This document shows, one piece after another, positions 6,725 through 13,784 of a DNA stretch of 25,193 nt. Origin of the DNA: a virus. The translations under genes were made by a program, and so were the position numbers. The stretch spans positions 1 to 25,193 of the IMG/VR virus record IMGVR_UViG_3300044971_001039; one strand, given 5' to 3'. The notes under the pieces are model-generated. The model had not been told where the DNA came from. It ran no database searches and saw nothing but the letters and a program-made list of their open reading frames with translations. The stretch's first letter is position 1; each line of letters begins with the position of its first letter.

Positions 6725-8824
6725 AATTACCCCATTTATTGATTTTGACTTAGATTTTCCAAAAAGTTTAGTTAATTCCATTCCGAATTTTCTTATTGAA
6801 TGTATTTTTTGTTTAGTATTTGCTTCAATAAAGTCTTTAATTTCTGTAGCGGTCATCCATTCAGTATACCCACCATGATCAGAAGATTTGAAGAATTTTA
6901 GAATTAATTCGCGTTCAAAAGCTATGCTCTGAAAGTCCTTTCCAACCCCATCAAGAAGCGCAAGTTCATCTTTTGATAATTGCCATTCCTCACCTGATTC
7001 ATAGGCTCTGAAAGCCTCCATAAACAGTTCATCTTTATCAATCGAATTGTATAACTCGTGATCTATGCTAAGCACGTCGACAGGAAGGATCCTGGTATTC
7101 CCGGTGGGATCGTTTATAATTTCAGGATCATTTGAAGTTCCGCAAAGAACGGCCAATCGTTTAAAATCTTCGTTTGATCTGGCATAAGGTGCGCGTAATG
7201 AAAAGATAGATTTTGATGTTAGTTCCTTAAATCGTTTCTCATCTTGCTTAGATTTACCTCCCATTTCATCATCCATTACGATTAGCTTTTGGCACATAAG
7301 AATATCATCATCTTTTCCCGCATCAAGTTTACTTTCTGCGTAGTATTTTTTTAGTTCATTAGGAAGCAACCTTCTAAACCATTCGGTTTTACCAGAATTT
7401 TGTCCACCAACTAAGGATAAAACAGAGCGAACAGGTGCGCCTTTGTATGCAGCGATTAAAGAAATTAACCATTTGCGAACAAATATTTCCTTCATTTCTG
7501 TATTAGATCGGATGCACTTTGCCAAGTCTGTAATATTTCCTACTGATTTTCGGTGCAAATTTTTATCAATGTATTCCGTTATTGGATTGTATTCGATAAT
7601 AAAATCGCTAAAAATATAAGATTCAACTAAATCCTTTGTAATATCCTTTGTATTAAAAAACATTCTTGCACGTAGGTAAATAGAATTTATTCTTTCGCGC
7701 CTGACCTCGTTATTTTTCTCCTCAATTATGCGCGTGATGGAATTTACTTTCATCGGATGATTTTGTTTCATCCATTGCGTTAATGCTTGTATTAAATGAT
7801 CGGGATCTCCCGATGCGGATTTTATCGAAATGTCATCCCGGTTAAAAACTTCGCTAACTAATTTATCAGCTTGTTTTTCATCAACTCCCGTAATTTGCTC
7901 AATCTGCTTTTTTACTTCTTCCTTAGTTTGCCCGGCACGTTTGCCAAGTGTTGCCACTTGTACGGCTTTCTTTTGACTTTCCGGAGCATGTATCCCAACT
8001 TGCTTAAGCATCCAGTAGAAAGTACCGGCAGTTATACCAGAATTTTTACCTTTTAGACAGATAGTAAATTGCTTATCTGCATGGCGCGAATCGTATTTTT
8101 CAGATACTGAGCAAAGCGAGTGAAAATATTCTCTGCCTTGTTCTTGGAATCCTTGCGCAAGTGCAAATCCTAATTTTAAATATGAATCGTAATCTGGTGC
8201 AAGGTTATGGCCCAAGTTTACACACTCCTGCACCATTTCAGCGACTTGTGAGCCATCCACTACAATAGGCAATGATTTGCTTACATACTTTTTTTCTGTA
8301 AGCGTACGCGCAATCTTTGACCTCTCATTTGTTATGAGTTCCGGATCGTATGAAACAAATCTAAGCGATGCCACGTTTTGCGGTGCGGAATCAATTACAA
8401 TACCAAAGTGCTGAAAGTAATAGTTGCGCAACCAGTTAAAAGATTCTTTATGCTTTTCGGAATTTATCTTAACTACTATGGCAAGTCCACCTCCGGATGC
8501 GGACTTAAATAAAGAGTAGGTATAAGGATCCGTGATCAATGCAGATTTATCGGAAAAATGATCAATATCAATCTGAATGAACCCGGAATGAGAAATTAAC
8601 AATTCTGCTTTTCGTTCAGTAAATATTCCAGAAATTGTAACGGCTGGTAATTGCTTTTTTAGCGCATCCCGATTTGTTTTATCCTGCTCAGTTCTTATAC
8701 GTTCAATCTGGAATTTATACTTGCCAGACTTAACGTAATGAAGAAATTCTAAAATAGATATTTTAGCATCTGAAATATGGGGTTTGCCTTTTTCGGGCAG
8801 CGAATTAAATAGCGAAATATCCAT
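6659..8824 (-). CDS. Primase-helicase, BT4734/VirE-type
   Basis: A 721-residue replication protein in three parts. Residues 1-170 match the VirE N-terminal/BT4734 domain, AEP primase-like: FIQIDIDHF (82-90) is the metal-binding acidic motif and RFVSYDP (155-161) the basic one. The middle motif reads SASGGGLAIVV, where the usual GxGxH histidine is replaced (Ala115). Residues 190-280 resemble a PriCT-type helical primase C-domain. Residues 440-640 are a VirE-family SF3-like helicase: Walker A GGQNSGKT (473-480), Walker B LIVMDDE (514-520), sensor GTSND (562-566). It probably opens the origin and primes replication. The start is preceded by AGGAGG (8842-8837), a strong site that is rare in this window and is locked in a predicted RNA stem. 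It has its own promoter and leader. Confidence 0.9.
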   Translation of the reverse strand: MDISLFNSLPEKGKPHISDAKISILEFLHYVKSGKYKFQIERIRTEQDKTNRDALKKQLPAVTISGIFTERKAELLISHSGFIQIDIDHFSDKSALITDPYTYSLFKSASGGGLAIVVKINSEKHKESFNWLRNYYFQHFGIVIDSAPQNVASLRFVSYDPELITNERSKIARTLTEKKYVSKSLPIVVDGSQVAEMVQECVNLGHNLAPDYDSYLKLGFALAQGFQEQGREYFHSLCSVSEKYDSRHADKQFTICLKGKNSGITAGTFYWMLKQVGIHAPESQKKAVQVATLGKRAGQTKEEVKKQIEQITGVDEKQADKLVSEVFNRDDISIKSASGDPDHLIQALTQWMKQNHPMKVNSITRIIEEKNNEVRRERINSIYLRARMFFNTKDITKDLVESYIFSDFIIEYNPITEYIDKNLHRKSVGNITDLAKCIRSNTEMKEIFVRKWLISLIAAYKGAPVRSVLSLVGGQNSGKTEWFRRLLPNELKKYYAESKLDAGKDDDILMCQKLIVMDDEMGGKSKQDEKRFKELTSKSIFSLRAPYARSNEDFKRLAVLCGTSNDPEIINDPTGNTRILPVDVLSIDHELYNSIDKDELFMEAFRAYESGEEWQLSKDELALLDGVGKDFQSIAFERELILKFFKSSDHGGYTEWMTATEIKDFIEANTKQKIHSIRKFGMELTKLFGKSKSKSINGVILNRYELIRLNSQSIESQDFEF

Positions 8825-8930
8825 AATTAAAAGAACCCTCCTGAACCAAAGAAGTCGCTACAACGCCCCCATCGAATGACAGGTAAAAGGAACAGGAGGG
8901 AAATTTTAAATATTTTCATGACGTTGTAGC
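8825..8930 (-). promoter_or_regulatory. Structured 5' leader (predicted pseudoknot) of primase-helicase mRNA
   Basis: Read on the minus strand, four pairing strands are interleaved. S1 GCTACAACG (8930-8922) pairs with S1' CGTTGTAGC (8865-8857), 9 perfect bp. S2 CCCTCCTGTTCC (8900-8889) pairs with S2' GGTTCAGGAGGG (8847-8836), 8 bp, two U-U mismatches, then 2 bp. The order S1-S2-S1'-S2' is that of an H-type pseudoknot, or of two mutually exclusive hairpins. Loops are 21, 23 and 9 nt. S2' contains the AGGAGG Shine-Dalgarno, 11 nt ahead of the ATG, so forming S2 would hide the ribosome site. GGGGGCG sits at 8870-8864 against S1'. The pairing is seen; translational control is inferred. Confidence 0.65.
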
Positions 8931-8935
8931 TAAGG

Positions 8936-8967
8936 TAAATTTACTAATAATTAATGTACTCCTCAAA
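8936..8967 (-). promoter_or_regulatory. Candidate promoter of primase-helicase transcript
   Basis: On the minus strand TTTG (8967-8964), a 20-base spacer, then TAAATTTA (8943-8936), seven of eight to the Bacteroidota TAnnTTTG element. It lies at the 3' end of the nuclease gene. Transcription would start near 8931-8929, exactly at the first strand of the leader pseudoknot. The same TTTG-N20 spacing precedes the other structured leader at 13874. Confidence 0.6.
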
Positions 8968-9405
8968 CTTTCTTTTCGCCTCCTCAAAGCCTTCCGCAAA
9001 GCAAACCGACCAGCCTAAAGTTCTAAGATACTGGTGCATTTCCGCTTGTTCCTGCACATGCTTTTGTGATGATAAACTTCCATCCTTTAAGAAAGTACCA
9101 GAGTCCAGGCGTTTCATTTCTATCATAAGACCGCAGTAATTGCCAACCTTATGATAAATTTGAATATCGGGCCATGCCCTCCAAGGATCAATGATCAGTT
9201 TAATGTTTTGCATCTGTGGCGATAGCTTCCCGGCTGACTGAATATCTGAACGGAAACGAACATCGGGATGTTGCAGCTTTAACCACTTGCACAGAGCAAG
9301 TTGGGCCGCCCATTCATGCTGAATCTTTGGCTTGTATGCCTTGTGGGATTTGTATTGGCTTAGGGGGTTGGTGTGGTCTATTTTCTTTTGTCCTGCGTTT
9401 GCCAT
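8944..9405 (-). CDS. PD-(D/E)XK nuclease, VRR-NUC-like
   Basis: A 153-residue predicted endonuclease. Catalytic residues line up with the VRR-NUC/Holliday-junction resolvase-like fold: Glu31 in HEWAAQLAL, Asp80 in AWPDIQIY, then IEMK (Glu96, Lys98), followed by a QEQAEMHQYLRTLGW helix (the Q-containing helix after the active site) and a final VCFAEGFEEA strand-helix. Such small nucleases in phage replication operons usually act on branched or flapped DNA in recombination or replication. It is the last gene of the recombination operon; its start overlaps the 76-aa gene by 28 bases. Structural class is well supported; the substrate is not known. Confidence 0.82.
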   Translation of the reverse strand: MANAGQKKIDHTNPLSQYKSHKAYKPKIQHEWAAQLALCKWLKLQHPDVRFRSDIQSAGKLSPQMQNIKLIIDPWRAWPDIQIYHKVGNYCGLMIEMKRLDSGTFLKDGSLSSQKHVQEQAEMHQYLRTLGWSVCFAEGFEEAKRKFEEYINY

Positions 9406-9608
9406 TCTTTCTGCATTAATTTTACTTTTTCCTCAATATCCGCCCTTTGCTCTGGGTATTTTTTCCAAAAGAACCTTTCCCTTGCTAATCTGTAATTTCG
9501 CAAGAAATCAGGTTCTTTGTACGGCTTTGGCTTTGCTTTGTAGGTTTGAACTTTTGGGTGTTCAATTGCATCGCCCAGGCCGTTGGTTTTAATTAGTTTG
9601 CGAGACAT
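9378..9608 (-). CDS. Hypothetical basic protein, 76 aa
   Basis: Function not recognised. Very basic and aromatic (KVQTYKAKPKPYKEPDFLRN, then YRLARERFFWKKYPEQRADI and a Lys/Gln-rich helix). It probably contacts nucleic acid or its protein neighbours. It is placed tightly between the methyltransferase (1-base overlap, TAATG) and the nuclease (28-base overlap), so co-expression with both is expected. No domain or metal-binding motif is visible. Confidence 0.68.
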   Translation of the reverse strand: MSRKLIKTNGLGDAIEHPKVQTYKAKPKPYKEPDFLRNYRLARERFFWKKYPEQRADIEEKVKLMQKEWQTQDKRK

Positions 9609-10615
9609 TAAAATAAGGTTTCTGCTTTGTGATTATCAAATCTAGTTTTAACTACTTTCATGTTTTGTATAGCTTGTTTATAGTAACTGTCTTTTAATTC
9701 AATACCTATTGCTTTTCTACCCATTGATACCGGACTATAAACCTCACTACCTACTCCCATAAATGGCGTTAAAACTATTTCGCCTGGATTAGAATATAAT
9801 TCAACTAATCTATCAATTACATCAAGCTGCAAAGGGTGAACGTGTTTTTCGTCGTCATCTTCTTTGCTATCCCTAAAAGGCAATACATTATCAATTCGAA
9901 TATCATCCCAAACAGATGAAGCGTAACGTTGCCAGATATAATCATTAAGCTTTGTAATTTTATCATGTTCATTAATCAAATTTAATCTTTGCCATAGCTG
10001 ATCTTCATTTAGGTTAGAATCATTTGCATTATTCCATGCTCTTAAAATGTTTGGTAAAATAGGTGTTTCCCCAGCATAATGATTAATACCAAAGGGATGA
10101 ACTACCGGAACTTTGTTTTCACCTTTTTTAGTAAATACTAAAACATAATCTGGCATTGCAGTAAAGCATTTTGTGCTATCTTGTACAATAAATTTATGCA
10201 TTAAAGATTGAACCATTGTTCTCATTCTGACCTTTAAAGGTTCTTTCCAAATGGTTATGCGGTTACGATATTCAAATCCGTATTTTTCATGTAATTTAAT
10301 TACCTCGTGTGGAAAATCCCAAAGTCTGCAAGTATTATCAAATACATCGGTAACATGCACCGCTGATATTCTGCCGGGTTTTGTTACCCTTGCAATTTCA
10401 CTAATTAGAAATTCGTACTGATCTAAAAATTGCTCTTTGCTTTCACAATTTGAAAAGTCATTCTCAGAATTTGAATAATTGTATAGTCCGGCAAATGGAG
10501 GACTATAAACCGATAGGTCTATTGATTCATTTTCCAATGTAGGCATTACAAGCATACAATCAGAATTATAGATTGCATAATTTTCTGTTATTATTTGGTC
10601 TTTTACGGTACTCAT
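9608..10615 (-). CDS. Site-specific DNA methyltransferase (N4-cytosine/N6-adenine, beta-type order)
   Basis: A 335-residue amino-methyltransferase. The catalytic motif IV is SPPF (residues 38-41), near the N-terminus; motif X-like HPLQLDVIDRLV (260-271) and the AdoMet-binding motif I TPFMGVGS (283-290) are near the C-terminus, followed by GRKAIGIELKDSYY (299-312). The order IV...X-I is that of beta-class enzymes, and SPPF rather than DPPY points to N4-cytosine or a relaxed amino-methylase. The central 200 residues probably hold target recognition. No cognate restriction enzyme is recognisable, so it likely protects phage DNA from host restriction or marks replicated DNA. Overlaps the helicase gene by 4 bases (ATGA). 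Confidence 0.88.
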   Translation of the reverse strand: MSTVKDQIITENYAIYNSDCMLVMPTLENESIDLSVYSPPFAGLYNYSNSENDFSNCESKEQFLDQYEFLISEIARVTKPGRISAVHVTDVFDNTCRLWDFPHEVIKLHEKYGFEYRNRITIWKEPLKVRMRTMVQSLMHKFIVQDSTKCFTAMPDYVLVFTKKGENKVPVVHPFGINHYAGETPILPNILRAWNNANDSNLNEDQLWQRLNLINEHDKITKLNDYIWQRYASSVWDDIRIDNVLPFRDSKEDDDEKHVHPLQLDVIDRLVELYSNPGEIVLTPFMGVGSEVYSPVSMGRKAIGIELKDSYYKQAIQNMKVVKTRFDNHKAETLF

Positions 10616-11979
10616 AAGAAGTTAGGTTTTATTACTGGTTTATTAAATTCTTTAATTTTGTTTGTAAATACTCCGTTCACGTTTTCAGTTAGATTTTTAT
10701 GCAACTGTATTGCCTTTTGTGTTTTTTGCTCAATAGCTTCTAATACTCTTGTTTGACCATCTGAGATAACTAAATCAATATTGACCGGGTTCTTTTGGCC
10801 AAATCTCCAAAACCTACGAATAGCTTGATAATATTGCTCATAACTCCAAGTCGGAAAAAATACAGAATGATTGCAATGTTGCCAATTTAACCCCATTGAT
10901 GTCATTTTAGCTTTAGTAATTAATCGCTTTATTTCACCATTTGCAAAAGCTAATAAAATTTCTTCTTTTCGGTCAATAGTTTGAGATCCGATTATTTCAA
11001 CTGCATCCTTATCCATTGATTTAAGATAACCGCTTTCAAGATTAGTGTTGCACCAATAGACAGAGGTTTTACCCTCGGCTAATTCAATAGCCTTTTCGCA
11101 CCTTTTTATTTCAGTTTGTTTTTGTTCATGCCTAACCTCTGTTATAGATTTAGCCATCGGAGTAAACATTTGTATTTGACCATTAATGTCAATTAGTGAC
11201 TGATTTTTTACAAAGTGCTTTTGAGTAATTAATTCCGGTAAAATATAATTTTCATCAGAAAATCCTAAATCAGATGGCATCTTTGCCATTATAGACCATT
11301 GATTCACCCATGAAAAAAAGTCTTTTTCGGCATGAGGTTTTAAATAGAATTTTTCTCCAATATTCCGGTTATTACTATCTACGCTATTTTGATTGTTCTT
11401 AAAAAACTTTCCAAGCATATCCATATAACCCATATAACCTAAAACCTCAGAACTTGTACCTAATTCAATAAAATCATTAGGGGAAGGCGTTGCAGTTGAC
11501 AAAAACCGATAAGGCGTTTTCTTAATAAATGCAGTTACCTCAGCTTTAATTTTACCCTCAAAATTTTTCAATATTGAACTTTCATCAAGAATAACACATT
11601 CAAAGTGCTTTGCATTAAAATAATGTAACCGCTCATAATTGCAGATAACTATTTTTTTAGTAAACTTTCCATCCTTACAATATTCAATGTCATCAATCCC
11701 GATTTTATCAGCTTCAAGTAAAAACTGAAAAGCTACTGCCAAAGGTGTTAAAATTAATACCCTTTTATTGGTGTGTAAAATAATGTTGTTTGCAATAGCT
11801 AACTGAATCAAAGTCTTACCAAGTCCAGTATCAAGAAAACAAGCTACGCGACCTTTTTGTATTGCTTTTTTAATTACGTGTTTCTGAAAGTCAAAAGCAA
11901 TATCTGGAGTGTATTTTGCTTCAAAACCAAATTCTGCGTAGCTATGCTTTTTTTGCGCTATAAACTCTTCGTATGTCAT
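10612..11979 (-). CDS. SNF2-like/SF2 DNA helicase
   Basis: A 455-residue superfamily 2 ATPase. Seen: Q-like start FDFQKHVI (29-36), Walker A DTGLGKT (50-56), motif Ia RVLILTPL (73-80), motif II VILDESS (129-135), motif III STATPSPND (161-169), then a C-terminal RecA domain with ITKAKMTSMGLNWQ and motif VI YYQAIRRFWRFGQ (383-395). The arginine-rich QAIRRFWRFGQ form is typical of SNF2-type proteins. Such helicases are common next to methyltransferases in phage replication operons; they may remodel protein-bound or branched DNA. It starts inside the stop of a 37-aa gene (ATGA) and ends in an ATGA overlap with the methyltransferase. Confidence 0.88.
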   Translation of the reverse strand: MTYEEFIAQKKHSYAEFGFEAKYTPDIAFDFQKHVIKKAIQKGRVACFLDTGLGKTLIQLAIANNIILHTNKRVLILTPLAVAFQFLLEADKIGIDDIEYCKDGKFTKKIVICNYERLHYFNAKHFECVILDESSILKNFEGKIKAEVTAFIKKTPYRFLSTATPSPNDFIELGTSSEVLGYMGYMDMLGKFFKNNQNSVDSNNRNIGEKFYLKPHAEKDFFSWVNQWSIMAKMPSDLGFSDENYILPELITQKHFVKNQSLIDINGQIQMFTPMAKSITEVRHEQKQTEIKRCEKAIELAEGKTSVYWCNTNLESGYLKSMDKDAVEIIGSQTIDRKEEILLAFANGEIKRLITKAKMTSMGLNWQHCNHSVFFPTWSYEQYYQAIRRFWRFGQKNPVNIDLVISDGQTRVLEAIEQKTQKAIQLHKNLTENVNGVFTNKIKEFNKPVIKPNFL

Positions 11980-12089
11980 AAGTCATAATAATTTAAAATC
12001 GCCTCACAAATATCTTCAATCTTGTACTTCATCAATGATCTCTTTCTAAAAAAGTCCATCAATATTCGGTGGTGTAGGTGATTAAACAT
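11976..12089 (-). CDS. Small hypothetical protein, 37 aa
   Basis: A short open frame filling the gap between the HTH gene and the helicase. From the ATG at 12089 it reads MFNHLHHRILMDFFRKRSLM, then KYKIEDICEAILNYYDL. It begins in an 8-base overlap with the HTH gene stop (ATGTTTAA) and ends in a 4-base ATGA overlap with the helicase start, a coupling pattern used throughout this operon and the main support for it being real. An internal ATG at 12032 would give only the KYKIEDICEAILNYYDL part. No function recognised. Confidence 0.5.
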   Translation of the reverse strand: MFNHLHHRILMDFFRKRSLMKYKIEDICEAILNYYDL

Positions 12090-12336
12090 TGGATTTTAAG
12101 GTTAAGATTATTGGGTTATCTAATTTTTTGTAAAACCAGTATTTTGTCATCCAATCAGCAACGGTTGACATTGGTAAGTTAAGCAATCTGCCAGCTTCGG
12201 TAGGAGGTATATTATTACCAATGCAATACTCTAATGCTAAACCTATGACTTCTTTTGTATGTCGAGTGCCGTATCGTTTACCCCTGCCAGAGATATTCAA
12301 TGGCAGGGGGGATTGGTTAGAAGGGTAAATCATCAT
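12082..12336 (-). CDS. Small helix-turn-helix protein, 84 aa
   Basis: A compact protein with a resolvase/transposase-like helix-turn-helix: KEVIGLALEYCIGNNIPPTE, then AGRLLNLPMSTVADWMTKYW (residues about 28-67), where the helix before PMSTVADW would be helix 2 and VADWMTKYW the recognition helix. The N-terminal 25 residues are Pro/Gly/Arg-rich. It may be a DNA-binding regulator of this operon or an origin-binding accessory; with no other domain, an enzymatic role is unlikely. It overlaps the SSB-like gene by 20 bases. Its first codons carry a 9-bp inverted repeat (12281-12309), which could be its own target or an mRNA hairpin. Two consecutive ATGs make the exact start uncertain by one residue. 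Confidence 0.72.
   Translation of the reverse strand: MMIYPSNQSPLPLNISGRGKRYGTRHTKEVIGLALEYCIGNNIPPTEAGRLLNLPMSTVADWMTKYWFYKKLDNPIILTLKSNV
12281..12309. repeat. GC-rich 9-bp inverted repeat within HTH gene
   Basis: CCCCTGCCA (12281-12289) and TGGCAGGGG (12301-12309) are exact reverse complements with an 11-base spacer; the centres of the two arms are 20 bp apart. On the minus strand it lies 8 bases after the SSB-like gene stop and within the first 20 codons of the HTH gene. It could be an operator for a dimeric HTH protein or an mRNA hairpin tuning the downstream genes. No U-run follows, so it is not a standard terminator. Confidence 0.7.
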
Positions 12337-12607
12337 CCTTTGCGTTTGGTGTTTGTGCAGCTTGAGGTTTTAGCCCATCAGGCATTTTTGCATTTCCGAA
12401 ATAAACCTTTTCATCAGTCGCATCCTTTTTAGAATTTAGCTGCAATGATAGAATGTTCCCATATTGATCAGGTTGATCGTTCATCCATACTGCAATGTTA
12501 GCGTAGACTTTGCCGTTCTTTTCAGACTTGTTAAATGCGGAGTGCCCAGCTTTGTAAGCATCTCCGAGATCGCTCAAACATATTGAGCCTTGCATTGGTT
12601 TTCCCAT
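12317..12607 (-). CDS. Single-stranded DNA-binding-like protein with acidic DDDLPF tail
   Basis: A 96-residue protein with no clear classical SSB signature but with the hallmark C-terminal tip: KDDDLPF (residues 90-96), matching the acidic (D/E)DDIPF tip through which bacterial SSBs recruit replication and repair proteins. Before it, residues 15-75 hold alternating hydrophobic strands (VYANIAVWMNDQPDQYGNIL, SLQLNSK) compatible with a small OB fold, and residues 76-90 form a Pro/Gln/Ala linker. Position directly after the annealing protein and exonuclease supports an SSB role. It starts in a TAATG overlap with the exonuclease. The tail is seen; the OB fold is inferred. Confidence 0.75.
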   Translation of the reverse strand: MGKPMQGSICLSDLGDAYKAGHSAFNKSEKNGKVYANIAVWMNDQPDQYGNILSLQLNSKKDATDEKVYFGNAKMPDGLKPQAAQTPNAKDDDLPF

Positions 12608-13263
12608 TAGATTGAATTTAGTATTAGGTTTAAATATTGGGTTGATTTGTTAATTTTATCCTGAGCAAGTTCAATGTCTTGCATGACATTTGCACGTTCT
12701 AAACGAATACGTTTGAATTGATACTTGCCCGGATATTCCGGATGATAGGATACGAAATCGAACCACTCGCGCCCGGTTATTATCATGTAACCAATTATCT
12801 GCCAGTAGCACTCTTTATAATCCGCTTTTAGATCAGTTGTAAGCGAGTGAACCAAATGCGCAGTAATTGTATAGGGGCATTTGATTTCAATGCCTCCTGC
12901 CTCATCTACCAAGCCATCAGGCGAACCGCCAAAGTTCTCACCATAGGGAATATATCCTGCTTGCGTTACCTTGGTCTGAAACACCTCCTCATAAATACCA
13001 ATAGCGATTGGTTCGTGCATTACGCCCCAATCTGTGTACTTACTTGTAAAATCATCTTTGGCTGGTTTGCCAGTTAGCTTCTCAGCGATGCACTCCATTA
13101 CATAAGTAATTGCGCCATCTGATAGCTTTCCAGCTTCCTTATCGGCTTTTGCTTTTGGTTCGGTCATTAGTCTGTGCAGTTGACTGCAAGAGAACCGCCC
13201 CATACGTGACTTTAGCCATTCAGGGGTACGTTGGTTTTCGTTTTGTTGTCCGGTGATAATCAT
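12607..13263 (-). CDS. YqaJ-family (lambda exonuclease-like) recombination nuclease
   Basis: A 218-residue 5'-3' exonuclease of the lambda Exo/YqaJ group. Active-site residues: RTPEWLKSRMGRFSCSQLHR at the N-terminus (the typical Arg-containing entry helix), Glu84 in VMHEPIA, Asp116 in GGSPDG, Glu126 and Lys128 in GIEIKCP, and Gln155 in YWQIIGYM. Such enzymes resect double-stranded ends to expose single strands loaded with the partner annealing protein. The gene overlaps the upstream annealing protein by 4 bases (ATGA) and the SSB-like gene by 1, giving a compact annealing protein-exonuclease-SSB unit. Length fits the family. Confidence 0.93.
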   Translation of the reverse strand: MIITGQQNENQRTPEWLKSRMGRFSCSQLHRLMTEPKAKADKEAGKLSDGAITYVMECIAEKLTGKPAKDDFTSKYTDWGVMHEPIAIGIYEEVFQTKVTQAGYIPYGENFGGSPDGLVDEAGGIEIKCPYTITAHLVHSLTTDLKADYKECYWQIIGYMIITGREWFDFVSYHPEYPGKYQFKRIRLERANVMQDIELAQDKINKSTQYLNLILNSI

Positions 13264-13784
13264 GATTGTGAGGCTTTAATGTCATCCATTGGTACATCCT
13301 TAGAGTACATTCCGTTAAACTCGACATCAGAACCGCCATCGGTAAAGATTTTACCCAGCTTAGATGCAGCGTTCTTAAGTGCTAAGCTTTCGGCAGCCGG
13401 GGCGTTCTTTTGAATTGCATCTTGAATAATGTTTTCAATCTGCATTGGTGTAGAACCTGACTTTAACTGTATAGGCCACGCCCCTACTCCATCTACGTTA
13501 CGAGTGCGCCCGGTGATCGGATTGATAACCGATAGCGTTCCAAAAACTAAAACAGAATTAGCCATAATTTGAACATTTTTAATGCTCCAGTCATAATCTT
13601 GAAAAATAGTAATTAGGCTGTTTTTTACCCGATCAATAGGCTGGTAGGTAATACCTTTGTGAACGGATAACCAAGATTGCGGCGGTGTGCTACTCAGCAA
13701 GGTGTTCAAACTATCCATCTTTACGGATAGTCCCAGATCTTTTACTATTGCAGGTAGATTTGGTTTTTTTGTTTCTGTACTCAT
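13260..13784 (-). CDS. Single-strand annealing protein, Rad52-superfamily (Sak/DdrA-like)
   Basis: A 174-residue partner of the exonuclease. The layout fits Rad52-like annealing proteins: an N-terminal GITYQPIDRVKNSLITIFQD helix after the first strand, then a beta sheet (VQIMANSVLVFGTLSVINPI, TGRTRNVDGVGAW), and the helix AESLALKNAASKLGKIF (residues 131-147), which is the conserved helix before the C-terminus in Sak/Erf/Rad52 relatives. RecT is less likely because its typical patterns are absent. It is the first gene of the recombination operon and sits right behind a structured leader, so its expression may be translationally controlled. Family call is by motif and context. Confidence 0.75.
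   Translation of the reverse strand: MSTETKKPNLPAIVKDLGLSVKMDSLNTLLSSTPPQSWLSVHKGITYQPIDRVKNSLITIFQDYDWSIKNVQIMANSVLVFGTLSVINPITGRTRNVDGVGAWPIQLKSGSTPMQIENIIQDAIQKNAPAAESLALKNAASKLGKIFTDGGSDVEFNGMYSKDVPMDDIKASQS

Noticed and set aside
8825-8930. HDV-like ribozyme or SAM-II/preQ1-type riboswitch as identity of the leader
   Set aside because: The strand order is the same as in HDV-like ribozymes, but the loop between S1 and S2 is 21 nt, far too long, and no P3/P4 hairpins are seen. The conserved core bases of SAM-II or preQ1 that I know are not present, and the downstream gene is a primase.
9216-9592. Plus-strand frames opposite the nuclease and 76-aa genes
   Set aside because: They are antisense to coupled minus-strand genes with clear motifs and have Cys/Leu-rich compositions typical of shadow frames.
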